DNA of 48,450 bases from Treponema sp. Lineage in GTDB: Bacteria > Spirochaetota > Spirochaetia > Treponematales > Breznakiellaceae. The DNA lies in NCBI GenBank assembly GCA_031260245.1, contig JAIRKH010000065.1, forward strand, positions 1-48,450, in the 5' to 3' direction. This document shows positions 14,667 through 23,188 of this stretch, in pieces; the first letter of the stretch is position 1, and each line of letters starts with the position of its first letter. The translations under genes were made by a program, and so were the position numbers. The notes below the pieces were generated by a model that saw only the letters and a program-made list of their open reading frames with translations, did no database searches and was not told the origin of the DNA.

Positions 14667-15799
14667 ATAAGATTTTTTCTTTTTGCGTTTTTTTATTAAC
14701 GCCAATGTTTTTTCTCCAAGCTTCTCCCGTTGTTTCTTCAGAATGGGGTTTTTTTCTGGACTTGCCAGAAGAATACGAGCTTATAGACGGCGACGGACGA
14801 AACACATTCTCTTTTCAATCAAACGCAGGGGCTTTTTTCGACGTAAAAGTCGACGACTCAGGCGTTTTGTTAGAGACGTTGGCAGAGACCGTGCGGAAAC
14901 AGCTCAAAAACGAAGGCGAAGTGGAGTTTTTTGACTATAGAGGCGGGAAAGCCTTTATCATAGAACTCAATTTTGTCAGTGGCGGCGGATGGATAACCGG
15001 GTATGGACTTGGGTTTGAACTGGAGAATAAAGGGGACGTTGTTCCCTTGTTGTTAGCGTTGGCGTACAACAGAGCGGAGACGGGCGATATGACGTTCCTA
15101 CACGCATCGGCTCTGGATTCCATAGCGCCGTTTTACGGGGCGCGGCTTTATCCGGGCGCCATGACCGACTATAGTTTTCCCCGTGGAGAACCCAAGTTAC
15201 TGCTCCTTGCCGGCGGGGAGGGCGCGGCGTTTTTCCGCGAGAACGACGCCGCGGCCGCGCAATATGTGGTTGACCGCGAAGACCTGGTACTGTCGCGGTA
15301 CGCCTCGTCGCCTCTGTGGAAGGAGGCTTGGCAACGTTTCTATCGAATGGTTTACCGCGACTCCTTTGACCGCATAAAAGATGCGGCGTTCATACTGGAA
15401 CGGATGTGGAATGTGCCGACTCTAAACAACAGGGATCTGGCGGACAAGGCGTTAAGGTGGGTACAGACCTTCACTTACGAGCGGGATATTGAAAGAAGCG
15501 ATTTTGTCAACTTGGTGACAGCCGCGATTGAGGGGCGAGGCGACTGCGACTGCCGCGCTCTTTTGTGGGCGGTTATTTTAAGACAAGCGGATGTTCCAGC
15601 GACGATTATGGTTTCGCGGGACTACAGCCATGCGATGGGACTCGCCGACGTCGCGGACGCCGAAAGCGGCGACAACGCTCGTTTTGCTTTTAACGGCAAA
15701 AAATGGCTCGTCGCGGAAACAACCGCAAAGATCGACATTGGTCTCATTGGGGAATCAGTGAAAGATCCGCGCCGTTGGTTCGGCGTGGATCTTGAGTGA
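14663..15799 (+). CDS. Exported transglutaminase-like (cysteine protease fold) protein
   Basis: 378 residues. Residues 1-21 are a signal peptide (FSFCVFLLTPMFFLQA) cleaved near SPV, so it is periplasmic or outer. The first 200 residues match nothing I recognise. The C-terminal third has the transglutaminase-core pattern: catalytic Cys in GRGDCDCRALLWAV, His in SRDYSHAMG, and WLVAETTAKID where the third catalytic residue is expected. In bacteria such domains act as peptidases or amide-modifying enzymes on envelope proteins or peptidoglycan. It converges on the DUF4838 gene, 22 bases away. It is preceded by a long leader and a possible coupled small frame. Confidence 0.75.
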   Translation: MNKIFSFCVFLLTPMFFLQASPVVSSEWGFFLDLPEEYELIDGDGRNTFSFQSNAGAFFDVKVDDSGVLLETLAETVRKQLKNEGEVEFFDYRGGKAFIIELNFVSGGGWITGYGLGFELENKGDVVPLLLALAYNRAETGDMTFLHASALDSIAPFYGARLYPGAMTDYSFPRGEPKLLLLAGGEGAAFFRENDAAAAQYVVDREDLVLSRYASSPLWKEAWQRFYRMVYRDSFDRIKDAAFILERMWNVPTLNNRDLADKALRWVQTFTYERDIERSDFVNLVTAAIEGRGDCDCRALLWAVILRQADVPATIMVSRDYSHAMGLADVADAESGDNARFAFNGKKWLVAETTAKIDIGLIGESVKDPRRWFGVDLE

Positions 15800-15821
15800 T
15801 TCAAACTTGGGTAATTAATCG

Positions 15822-16880
15822 TCACAGCGTTATAAGATCCGTGAAAAACCATCCGCTTGTCTCCTGTCCGAATGAGTCGAGGAGGCGTCCCGTCTTAATC
15901 ACGTTTTCGCGTAGAGCGATGTTAGAGTTTTCGGTTGATAATTCGCAATATGAAAGTACGGCAGATGGGGCGATTTCATGAAGCGCGTCCGCGGCTACGT
16001 TGATTGCGATACGATTTTGCTCCTCCGCAGTGAAGGCGCGGCACGAAGGGCAGGAACACCATTCCTGTTCATGCCCACGGGTCGGCCACAAATGGAAAGC
16101 CTTGGTATGCGGATGGGCTAAAAAAACTTTTCGAGCCTCACTGGAGATAACCCGTATGGTCTCAGGAGAAGTCGGACAAAAATTAATTCTCTTGTCTCGT
16201 TTTCCTTCGTTCATACGAAACATCTCCTTGTGAAAGGTAAAATACTTGCGTGGAACGAGGCGGGGCAGTTCCCAGCCGCCCGCTTCTACGTCAATTTCGT
16301 ATATTCCCGTTTTCTGGGTCAATCTTTCAAAAAAGACGCTGAAAGCTCTGCTTGCAAGAGGGAAAACGAGCGCGTCTATTCTATTCCGCGCTGCCCAGCG
16401 TATCCACGATTCCACTTTTTTCTGATTGTTATCAAAGAGTAGGTACCGTTTCTGTCCGCTATAACGGTTCTCCGCTGTTCGCATGGGAAGAATGTGAGAA
16501 GAGACGCTGTTCCGACGGGGCGACTCTTCATTGTCCGGGGTTTTCCACTTGAAACCTAACGCGGAAAGAAAGTCAAACATACCATTGAAAAGTCCGCGTC
16601 CGCCTTCTCCGATGATTTCAAGACGAAATTTGTCCATCCGCCATGTGAAACCATTTCCTTTGCCGACTTTAGCGCGTAAAACGATATGCGGAGATTGTCC
16701 TATATAATTTATCGCGGAAGAGTCCTTGCTGTCAATAATGGGAAGAGACTTCTGTTCAACTCGAAAATTGGCGCGCAATATCTCAATATAAGCGGCCAAT
16801 TCAAGAGCCGCATACTTCACGCTGTCCGAATTACCATTTGTTAAAATAGCCCAAGGCTTTAAAATATCAAAATCCGCCAC
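15822..16880 (-). CDS. DUF4838-type protein, distant alpha-glucuronidase-like, short
   Basis: About 352 residues from GTG 16880, which has AGAGG five bases upstream; an in-frame TTG at 16904 has no such site. The stretch FLSALGFKWKTPDNEE, the barrel-like RWAARNRIDALVFP and the cysteine motif HEQEWCSCPSCRAFT are characteristic of DUF4838 proteins related to GH67 alpha-glucuronidases. No signal peptide is seen. Family members I know are longer (600 or more residues). This one stops at TDLITL soon after the cysteine motif, so it may lack the C-terminal part of the barrel. It follows dapL closely and is probably co-transcribed, without an obvious functional link. Confidence 0.65.
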   Translation of the reverse strand: MADFDILKPWAILTNGNSDSVKYAALELAAYIEILRANFRVEQKSLPIIDSKDSSAINYIGQSPHIVLRAKVGKGNGFTWRMDKFRLEIIGEGGRGLFNGMFDFLSALGFKWKTPDNEESPRRNSVSSHILPMRTAENRYSGQKRYLLFDNNQKKVESWIRWAARNRIDALVFPLASRAFSVFFERLTQKTGIYEIDVEAGGWELPRLVPRKYFTFHKEMFRMNEGKRDKRINFCPTSPETIRVISSEARKVFLAHPHTKAFHLWPTRGHEQEWCSCPSCRAFTAEEQNRIAINVAADALHEIAPSAVLSYCELSTENSNIALRENVIKTGRLLDSFGQETSGWFFTDLITL

Positions 16881-16911
16881 TGCAACCTCTACAGTCCAGT
16901 TCAAGTTATAG

Positions 16912-18120
16912 CTAAACTTTAAAACTTTTCAGCCGCTCGCACGCTTCTTCTACGTCCGCGCGGCGGCCGAAAGCCGAGAATCTGATAAAAGACTGTCCCG
17001 AAGGACCAAAACCCGCGCCCGGAGTGGTAACGATACGGTATCTTTCGAGAATTTCCGCAAAAACGTCCCAACTGTCTCTGCCCGGGAACCGCGCCCAGAT
17101 GTAGGGAGAGTTGTCTCCGCCTATACTCGAAATACCAAGGTTTTGCAAGGCGCCTTTGATAAGGCGGGCGTTTTCCAAATAGAAGTCGGTGAGGCGCCGC
17201 ATTTCCTTCAAGCCTTCTGAATCCAGAGCGGCGAGCGCGCCCGTCTGAGCGATGTTGGACGCGCCGTTGAAGACGGTGCCGGCAAGCCGCGCCCAGTCCG
17301 CGTTGACGCTCTCGTCGTCCGCGTATTTTAGAGCCTTTGGTACAACGCTCCAGCCCAGACGCACGCCAGTGAAGCCCGCGGACTTTGAGAAGGATTGGAC
17401 CTCAATGGCGCATTGTTCCGCGCCGTCTATCTCGAAGATACTCTTGGGAAGGGAGGGGTCGCGGATGAATTCGCTGTAGGCCGCGTCAAAGACAACGATA
17501 CATCCTTTTTTCAAGGCGAACTTAACCAATTCCGCAAGTTGTTCTCGCGTAGAAACCACTCCCGTGGGGTTGTTCGGGGAACAAAAGTAGACGAGGCTAT
17601 TCTCTGGAACGAGAGAAAAGTCCGGGAAATAACCGTTTTCCGCGGTGCAAGGCAAATAGGCGACGCCGTGATACCCATTGTTTTCCCATACGCCAGCCGC
17701 GCCGCTTAAAACCGAGCCGTCTACGTAAACCGGATAGGACGGGTCCTGTACCGCGACTCTTGTTCCCGCGCCGAAGAGCGTTTGAAGCCGCCCAATGTCG
17801 CATTTCGCGCCATCCGAGATGAATATTTCGTCCGCGTCAAATTTTCTTCCATAAAAAACTTCGGAAATCTTTTCGCGCAGTTCGAGAAGCCCTTCGTCTT
17901 GATAGCCCAAATAACCTTCGATAGTTCCGAGTCGCCGCGATCCTTCGACGAGTCCGCCGCAGATATGGGGTAATATAGGTTCTGTGGTATTACCCACGCC
18001 AAGACTAATGATGCGGACGTCAGACGGATGCGCGGAAGCGAATTCGCGGCGCCTCCTTGCGATTTCAGGGAAAAGGTACCCCGCTTTAAGGTTTGCTATG
18101 TTTGGATTTCTGATTATCAT
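16912..18120 (-). CDS. dapL: LL-diaminopimelate aminotransferase
   Basis: 402-residue fold-type I PLP enzyme converting tetrahydrodipicolinate directly to LL-diaminopimelate with glutamate, a one-step branch of lysine biosynthesis known in plants, Chlamydia and spirochaetes. Family marks: IISLGVGNTTEPILPHI, GYLGYQDEGLLELREKI, EIFISDGAKCDIGRLQ, VQDPSYPVYVDGSVL, FCSPNNPTGVVS. The PLP lysine is Lys about 246 in SFSKSAGFTGVRLGW. In T. pallidum-type cell walls ornithine replaces DAP, so here it may serve lysine supply. The start has GAGAG upstream of ATG. The DUF4838 gene follows on the same strand. Confidence 0.95.
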   Translation of the reverse strand: MIIRNPNIANLKAGYLFPEIARRRREFASAHPSDVRIISLGVGNTTEPILPHICGGLVEGSRRLGTIEGYLGYQDEGLLELREKISEVFYGRKFDADEIFISDGAKCDIGRLQTLFGAGTRVAVQDPSYPVYVDGSVLSGAAGVWENNGYHGVAYLPCTAENGYFPDFSLVPENSLVYFCSPNNPTGVVSTREQLAELVKFALKKGCIVVFDAAYSEFIRDPSLPKSIFEIDGAEQCAIEVQSFSKSAGFTGVRLGWSVVPKALKYADDESVNADWARLAGTVFNGASNIAQTGALAALDSEGLKEMRRLTDFYLENARLIKGALQNLGISSIGGDNSPYIWARFPGRDSWDVFAEILERYRIVTTPGAGFGPSGQSFIRFSAFGRRADVEEACERLKSFKV

Positions 18121-18210
18121 TCTATTCTCTCAATTGAATGGATAAATCGTCTCATTCGCGTCGCAATGAAATTGCGTATCGTTGACTTCTTTAATATGGC
18201 AGTATGTTTG

Positions 18211-18284
18211 TGGGCCCACCAGGACTTGAACCTGGGACCGACGGATTATGAGTCCGCAGCTCTAACCAACTGAGCTATAGGCCC
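18211..18284 (-). tRNA. tRNA with CAU anticodon (Ile2 or elongator Met)
   Basis: A complete 74-base cloverleaf on the minus strand: acceptor GGGCCTA/TGGGCCC with discriminator A, D-arm GCTC...GAGC, anticodon stem GCGGA/TCCGT around CTCATAA, and T-arm CCAGG-TTCAAGT-CCTGG. The CCA end is not encoded (CAA follows). The anticodon CAU reads AUG, or AUA if the C is modified to lysidine. Absence of the initiator features leaves elongator Met or Ile2, and I cannot separate these safely. A hairpin CGCAAT-TTC-ATTGCG lies downstream at 18162-18176. Confidence 0.95.
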
Positions 18285-18299
18285 TCCCTTGATTTTCAA

Positions 18300-18328
18300 C
18301 TTATACCATATTTAAGCAAAAGAGTCAA
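18300..18328 (-). promoter_or_regulatory. tRNA promoter
   Basis: Minus-strand TTGACT (18323-18328), 17-base spacer, TATAAG (18300-18305). It ends 15 bases before the tRNA 5' end, a normal distance for a tRNA transcript. Confidence 0.6.
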
Positions 18329-18374
18329 GTCCTTCAGACGTTTTTTCCTTTTTCCTCTTTTTTCTTAATCACTC

Positions 18375-18403
18375 TTGTTGTTTCGTCAGGAAACGATTAT
18401 ACT
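18375..18403 (+). promoter_or_regulatory. Promoter of rlmB, leaderless geometry
   Basis: TTGTTG (18375-18380), 17 bases, TATACT (18398-18403), then 8 bases to ATG 18412. No ribosome-binding site is present between them. Confidence 0.55.
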
Positions 18404-18411
18404 TTGAAATC

Positions 18412-19131
18412 ATGTATTTAACTGGTTTTCACGCTATAGAAGAACGTTTAAAAGCGGGCGGCGGCACGGAATTTTTAGTGGCCAAAGCCGGTCCGCGCGC
18501 ACGGGAGATTTTGAGTCTCGCCGTAGAGCGTAAGGTCAAGACGACGAGAGTAGGAACGTTCGACCTTGATAGACTCGCGCCGAACAACCGCGGCGTCGCG
18601 CTGAAAGTGGAGGATGCGGGCGACGTTTCGCCTCTGACGCTCGAGACGGCGCTTGCGGCGCTAGGAGACAGGGAGAACGCGCTTGTCGCAATAATGGACG
18701 AGATTACAGACCCGCACAACTACGGCGCAATCATCCGCTCGTGCGACCAGTTCGGCGTTGATTTTGTGATAACGCGGGACAGACGCATCGCCAAGCGCGG
18801 CGAAACGGTCGCCCTAACGTCCGCGGGGGCGTCCGCATGGGTAACAGTAGTAGAAGCGCCGCTTCAACGGGCGATGGAGCGCCTGAAAGACGCGGGATTC
18901 TGGATTTTCGGCGCGGATATGGCGGGTGATTCTGTGTTTGAGAAAAAACTCTCTGGACGAATCGCTCTTGTGTTCGGCGGCGAAGGCTCCGGGCTTTCAC
19001 GCCTGGTCCGCAAAAATTGCGATAGATTCGTCGCCGTTCCGTCTTTTGGAAAAATCGCCTCCCTCAACGTGTCGGTCGCGGCCGGCGTTTTATTCTACGA
19101 AGTGAGAAGACAACGGCGTGAGCAGGGTTGA
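18412..19131 (+). CDS. rlmB: 23S rRNA / tRNA 2'-O-ribose methyltransferase, TrmH (SpoU) family
   Basis: 239 residues. A short N-terminal substrate-binding domain (MYLTGFHAIEERLKAGG, APNNRGVALKVED) precedes the knotted SPOUT catalytic domain with its three motifs: DPHNYGAIIRSCDQFG (motif 1, invariant Asn and Arg), LVFGGEGSGLS (motif 2) and ASLNVSVAAGVLFYE (motif 3). The layout matches RlmB, which methylates G2251 of 23S rRNA using SAM, though related TrmH-type enzymes cannot be excluded. It is monocistronic; a GTGTCAGACAC repeat begins four bases after the stop codon. Confidence 0.88.
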   Translation: MYLTGFHAIEERLKAGGGTEFLVAKAGPRAREILSLAVERKVKTTRVGTFDLDRLAPNNRGVALKVEDAGDVSPLTLETALAALGDRENALVAIMDEITDPHNYGAIIRSCDQFGVDFVITRDRRIAKRGETVALTSAGASAWVTVVEAPLQRAMERLKDAGFWIFGADMAGDSVFEKKLSGRIALVFGGEGSGLSRLVRKNCDRFVAVPSFGKIASLNVSVAAGVLFYEVRRQRREQG

Positions 19132-19134
19132 CGG

Positions 19135-19145
19135 GTGTCAGACAC
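19135..19145. repeat. REP-like palindrome GTGTCAGACAC
   Basis: An 11-base palindrome begins four bases after the stop of rlmB, followed by TTTTCG. The same word recurs at 20066, 23229 and 41306, see the REP-associated transposase at 23288. Confidence 0.55.
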
Positions 19146-19188
19146 TTTTCGTCGGCGAGGACGTCTATCCGTCATGATTAAGCGCCCA

Positions 19189-19217
19189 TTGCATTTCTTC
19201 TCGTTTCTTGCTAGATT
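19189..19217 (+). promoter_or_regulatory. Candidate promoter of the NfnA/PyrK-like gene
   Basis: TTGCAT (19189-19194), 17 bases, TAGATT (19212-19217), then 6 bases to GTG 19224. The hexamers are weaker than others in the window, but the geometry is identical. Confidence 0.4.
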
Positions 19218-19223
19218 TATCCT

Positions 19224-20057
19224 GTGAACAAAATATTGATGAAAAAACAGCTTTCGGCTGACGTGTATGAAATGGTTTTATCCGCGCCGCTCATAGCGCG
19301 CTCGCGCAAGGCGGGGCAGTTTCTAATCGTGCAGTCGGGGGCGCTTGGCGAGCGTATCCCGCTCACCATAGCCGACGCGGACGAATCCGCTGGTACCGTT
19401 ACCATTGTGTTTCAAGCGGTCGGCGAGACGACGATGCGGCTGTCGCTCAAAAACGCGGGAGACGAATTAGACAACGTTCTGGGACCCTTAGGCAATCCTA
19501 CCCATATTGAAAAATTCGGTACTGTTATATGCGTCGGCGGGGGCATAGGGAGTGCGCCGCTTTTCCCCATTATCCAAGCGATGAAAAAAGCGGGCAACCG
19601 CGTGTTCGCGGTTGTTGGGGCGCGGACGAGAGAACTGGTTGTCTTTGAGGAGCGTATAAGGCGGACGGCGGACGAGACCATCGTCGTTACGGACGACGGT
19701 TCCTACGGCAGCAAGGCGCTCGTTACGGAACCGCTCAAGGAATTGTGTTCCCAAATACCGAAGCCAGATATGAGCGTCGCTATAGGTCCGCCTATTATGA
19801 TGAAATTTTGCGTTGCAACGGCGAGGGAATTCGGCGTACCGATAATGGTTTCTCTCAATACCATTATGATAGACGGCACCGGTATGTGCGGCAGTTGCCG
19901 CGTCAGCGTGGGCGGCGAAACGAAATTCGTGTGCGTAGACGGTCCCGAATTCGACGGTCATAAGGTAGACTTTGACAATATGATTCAACGGATGTGGACG
20001 TTCAAAGACAGGGAAGACGAAGCTCGTCATAAATGCCGTCTTGAACTGGGCGTCTGA
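19224..20057 (+). CDS. Ferredoxin-NADP reductase-type flavoprotein (NfnA / SudB / PyrK-like small subunit)
   Basis: 277 residues. Residues 1-95 form the FAD-binding barrel (RKAGQFLIVQSG, RIPLTIAD). Residues 98-215 form the NAD-binding domain beginning VICVGGGIGSAPLFPII. The C-terminal cysteine cluster in GTGMCGSCRVSVGGETKFVC would hold a [2Fe-2S] centre, and GPEFDGHKVDF closes the family motif. This wording is that of the small subunit of NADH-dependent ferredoxin:NADP reductase and the related sulfide dehydrogenase subunit. These normally sit beside a large glutamate-synthase-like subunit, which is missing: a terminator follows directly. The start is GTG without Shine-Dalgarno. It is cytosolic. 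Confidence 0.88.
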   Translation: MNKILMKKQLSADVYEMVLSAPLIARSRKAGQFLIVQSGALGERIPLTIADADESAGTVTIVFQAVGETTMRLSLKNAGDELDNVLGPLGNPTHIEKFGTVICVGGGIGSAPLFPIIQAMKKAGNRVFAVVGARTRELVVFEERIRRTADETIVVTDDGSYGSKALVTEPLKELCSQIPKPDMSVAIGPPIMMKFCVATAREFGVPIMVSLNTIMIDGTGMCGSCRVSVGGETKFVCVDGPEFDGHKVDFDNMIQRMWTFKDREDEARHKCRLELGV

Positions 20058-20105
20058 CGTCACGAGTGTCTGACACCATGACGGACAGGGACAGTGTGTC
20101 TGACA
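20051..20105. repeat. Cluster of REP-like palindromes
   Basis: GCGTCTGACGTC (20051-20062, overlapping the stop codon of the flavoprotein gene), four bases later GTGTCTGACACC (20066-20077), and a partial GTGTCTGACA (20096-20105) running into the terminator. The paired order GCGTCTGACG-C then GTGTCTGACACC is repeated at 23213-23240. Confidence 0.6.
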
Positions 20106-20135
20106 AAAAAAGCGGAGGGTATCCTCCGCTTTTTT
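20105..20135. terminator. Strong bidirectional terminator
   Basis: Stem AGCGGAGG/CCTCCGCT with loop GTAT, preceded by six A and followed by five further T. It ends transcripts of the plus-strand flavoprotein gene and, on the other strand, of the convergent GH5 gene whose stop is two bases away. Confidence 0.92.
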
Positions 20136-20136
20136 G

Positions 20137-23001
20137 TTACTTTGTAAATGTTCTTATCGCCAGAGCGCTTCGCTGGGTGCTTTTGGAACCTCTGGTACCG
20201 ATTTCGCCGGATTCGAATCTAATATCATGTCCGTTGAGCAGATTTGTATCATTAGACGACCAGAAATTGCCGGATGTGATAACTTTAGAGTTGTATATGT
20301 CCGTGAGGTCCGCGTCTACAGGCGCGCGCCAGGTGAAACCTCCGCCATTATACGTGTCGGCTTGGAGCTTTGCGCCTGCCCAGTTGAAGGAGCCAGACAG
20401 TACCGCGACTTCCGAATATTGGTTGCCGTTTACGGCGTAGACGACGCCGCCGCCAGGACCGGGGGAACCGATAGTTAAAGCTTGTTCAGACGCCTGGGCT
20501 TGGGACGCAGGCTCCGGTTCGGGAGTCGCTTCCGGATAGGTGAATGAGCGAATCGCTAACGCGCTTTTCTCGGTTTGCTTGCTTCCTCTGCTTCCCTGAT
20601 CTCCGCTTTCAAAACGCTGGTCCCAGCCGTTCAACGGCGAAGATTCAGTCGCGGACCAGAAGTTGCCACTTTTAATCACGCCTGACTGATACACTTCGTT
20701 AAGTTCATCTTTTGAAGGGGCTGTCCAGTCGTCCTTACTCGCGGCTATTAAGTTGTCAGCCGCATCCTTCGCGGCTTGCCACTTGTAGGTTCCGGCTAAC
20801 TGCCTGACTTCTTTGTAGTTGTCGCCGCTCTTGTAGTAAATAACGCCGCCGCCAGGTCCGATACTCCCGATTTGCAGGGAGCCGTCTTCGGGTGTAGGAA
20901 TCAACGCCGCATTTTTCTTATAGGAACGAATCGCCAAAGCGCTTTTCTCGGTCTGTTTGCTTCCTTTTTCGCCTTGATAGCCGTTTTCGAGATTTTGGTC
21001 CCACGCATTCATTGCAGACGACTCGGTTGCGGACCAATAGTTGCCGTTCTTAATCACGCCGGACACATAGATGGCGTTCAGTTCGTCTTTAGAAGGCGCG
21101 TACCAGTCGTTGTAACCGCCGACTTGCAGGTCTTCAGCCGCCGTCTGAGCGTCCTGCCACTTGTACAAACCAGTTAGGGGTCGTACTTCCTTGTAATCGT
21201 CGCCGTCAACGAAGAATATAAGCCCGCCGCCCGGTCCCATAGCGCCGATGTCCGGATGTTTAGGCGCGATTTCAGCCGCGGCTTCGTCTTCCGCAGGCGG
21301 TTCCGCGATTCCGGGCGCTCCGTATACAAAACTGCGAATAGCCAAGGCGCTCCTCTGCGTGGACTTACTGCCTTTATCGCCCTGCTCGCCGGATTCAAAG
21401 CGCATATCCCAGCCGTTCATCGGCGTGGATTCGGTTGCGGACCAGAAGTTGCCGTTCTCAATCACGCCGGACTCGTAAATCACGTTCAGTTCGTCTATCG
21501 TGGGCGCTATCCAATCGTTGCAGTCGTTGACGACCAGGTCTTCCGCGGCTTTTATCGCGCCGTCAAACGTATAGCCGTCTGGTAATTGCCTGACTTCCTT
21601 GTAAATACTTCCGTCTATGAAGTAAATAACGCCGCCGCCAGGTCCAATGGAGCCGATTCTCAACACGCCGTCGTCTTCAGCCGGAACCTCTTCAGCCGGC
21701 GTTTCAACGGCAACCGTTTCGGGCGCTTCAGGAACGGATTCTTCGGGTTCGGTTTTGGTTTCTTGAGAAACAGTCGCAAACTGGACGTCGCCGTTATTCT
21801 GCGAACCGTCTTCGGTTGTATAAAGCGGGGTTTCATCTCCGCGGATTTTCGCTCGCACGAAACGGCCGGTTACGGAGAGTTCTGTATCCCAGTCCCAATT
21901 CTTAACGCCGTCTCCGTCAGTATCAATAGGATGATCGGACGTGTTTGGCAGAGTTGAGGAAGAAATCTCATTTTTCCGCGCTAACGACCATGATACCCAG
22001 CTGATTTTGTTTTCATCAAGGAAATTCAGCCATCGTTCGGAGAAGTCAATGAAAGGACCGCCGTCTCCTGAAGCGAGGCTTGTTCCCCATTCGGAGCAGA
22101 ACACCGCGAGTCCGCCGTTCAGAGCCGTTGTTATTTTGCTCCTTAACCAATTGGATTCCTCGTCCTCGTAGCCCGCATCGTGCGTACCGGCGTAGAAGTG
22201 TACCGCATACACGACTTGCCCATTGGCGTCCTGAACAGGCGCGGAGACGGGGTCGTCGACAAACTGACTCCAGTTGTTCGTACCGACTATGACGATGTTG
22301 TCTCGCAGTCCGTCTCTGTCGTATTGGCGGACGACATCGACCACGCCTTGAGAATAGGGAAGAATCACGTCGCCCCAGGGGTCGTCCGAATCAATATTGT
22401 TCGGTTCGTTGGCGATTTCCCAAATGATGTTGGGGAGATTGCCGTATTTGTCCGAAAGATAGGCGAAGAACAGCTGGGGACCGGTGAATTCGGGATGGTA
22501 CCTGCGGATGTTGGCGTATTGGGGCAAGTCGAGACCCGCGGAGAGGTATTTCGGGTCGGTTGGGTCGCCCGGATTCAAGACGTGCCAGTCCACGACGACG
22601 TAAAGCCCGCGTCGGACGGCGAGATTTATGCCTTTTTCAACCTTTTCCAGTAGTTCCGCGGGATGGTCGGCGTACCCATCCTCGCCCACATACATAGCGA
22701 GTCGTATGACGTCGATATTCCAATCAAAGGCGAGAGCGTCGAACACGTCGTCTGTGAGAATCCAGTCGCCGTCTCCCCACTGAAGCCCAAAACTGCTCAC
22801 GCCTCGCAACTGAATGGGGTCGCCTCTCTCGTCGCAGAGCTGACGCTTACCGTCAATATCCGCTACTTTTATTCTGCCGTATTTCACGGCCGCGGTTACA
22901 AAGTTTTCAGGCGTATCAATCGGCGTTTCGTATTGCGCCAACGCCGAAACCATCATGCTCACGCTCAAGAGCAATCCTGCCACTATAGCGCTTTTTTTCA
23001 T
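20137..23001 (-). CDS. Secreted GH5 endoglucanase-like enzyme with four C-terminal GPGGG repeats
   Basis: 954 residues with signal peptide 1-22 (IVAGLLLSVSMMVSALA). Residues about 35-350 are a GH5 barrel: LRGVSSFGLQWGD, YVVVDWHVLNPGDP, acid/base Glu about 199 in WEIANEPNN, HFYAGTH, and nucleophile Glu about 304 in FCSEWGTS. It should cleave beta-1,4-glucans or related polymers outside the cell. An acidic Pro/Glu linker (about 395-440) leads to four units of about 110 residues beginning near 447, 584, 709 and 842. Each has GSIGPGGGVIYF, KEVRQL, DWxAPSxDELNxIY, GNFWSATES and SALAIRSF, like DUF1566/Lcl-type domains. They may bind carbohydrate or the cell surface. AGGAGG precedes the ATG. Confidence 0.9.
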   Translation of the reverse strand: MKKSAIVAGLLLSVSMMVSALAQYETPIDTPENFVTAAVKYGRIKVADIDGKRQLCDERGDPIQLRGVSSFGLQWGDGDWILTDDVFDALAFDWNIDVIRLAMYVGEDGYADHPAELLEKVEKGINLAVRRGLYVVVDWHVLNPGDPTDPKYLSAGLDLPQYANIRRYHPEFTGPQLFFAYLSDKYGNLPNIIWEIANEPNNIDSDDPWGDVILPYSQGVVDVVRQYDRDGLRDNIVIVGTNNWSQFVDDPVSAPVQDANGQVVYAVHFYAGTHDAGYEDEESNWLRSKITTALNGGLAVFCSEWGTSLASGDGGPFIDFSERWLNFLDENKISWVSWSLARKNEISSSTLPNTSDHPIDTDGDGVKNWDWDTELSVTGRFVRAKIRGDETPLYTTEDGSQNNGDVQFATVSQETKTEPEESVPEAPETVAVETPAEEVPAEDDGVLRIGSIGPGGGVIYFIDGSIYKEVRQLPDGYTFDGAIKAAEDLVVNDCNDWIAPTIDELNVIYESGVIENGNFWSATESTPMNGWDMRFESGEQGDKGSKSTQRSALAIRSFVYGAPGIAEPPAEDEAAAEIAPKHPDIGAMGPGGGLIFFVDGDDYKEVRPLTGLYKWQDAQTAAEDLQVGGYNDWYAPSKDELNAIYVSGVIKNGNYWSATESSAMNAWDQNLENGYQGEKGSKQTEKSALAIRSYKKNAALIPTPEDGSLQIGSIGPGGGVIYYKSGDNYKEVRQLAGTYKWQAAKDAADNLIAASKDDWTAPSKDELNEVYQSGVIKSGNFWSATESSPLNGWDQRFESGDQGSRGSKQTEKSALAIRSFTYPEATPEPEPASQAQASEQALTIGSPGPGGGVVYAVNGNQYSEVAVLSGSFNWAGAKLQADTYNGGGFTWRAPVDADLTDIYNSKVITSGNFWSSNDTNLLNGHDIRFESGEIGTRGSKSTQRSALAIRTFTK

Positions 23002-23136
23002 GTTTCCTCCTAAAAAAATAATTGGTGAACAGAGTTTCTAGGGCGAAGAAAGGATTTTGTTTCTGAAGGCTCAAGTATGGACAGCGATAACAAAACTCCG
23101 CCTTCAATCCTTGTTCTCTACTCATAGAATCATATT

Positions 23137-23165
23137 TTGATATGATAACATTTTTTTCTTATAAT
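23137..23165 (+). promoter_or_regulatory. Strong promoter reading into the repeat/transposase region
   Basis: TTGATA (23137-23142), 17 bases including a T-run, TATAAT (23160-23165). The transcript would start near 23172, pass through the hairpin and palindromes at 23189-23240 and reach the transposase ATG at 23288. It might express the transposase or a small repeat RNA. Confidence 0.6.
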
Positions 23166-23188
23166 AGCAAGGCGTTTTTCTCTTTAAT

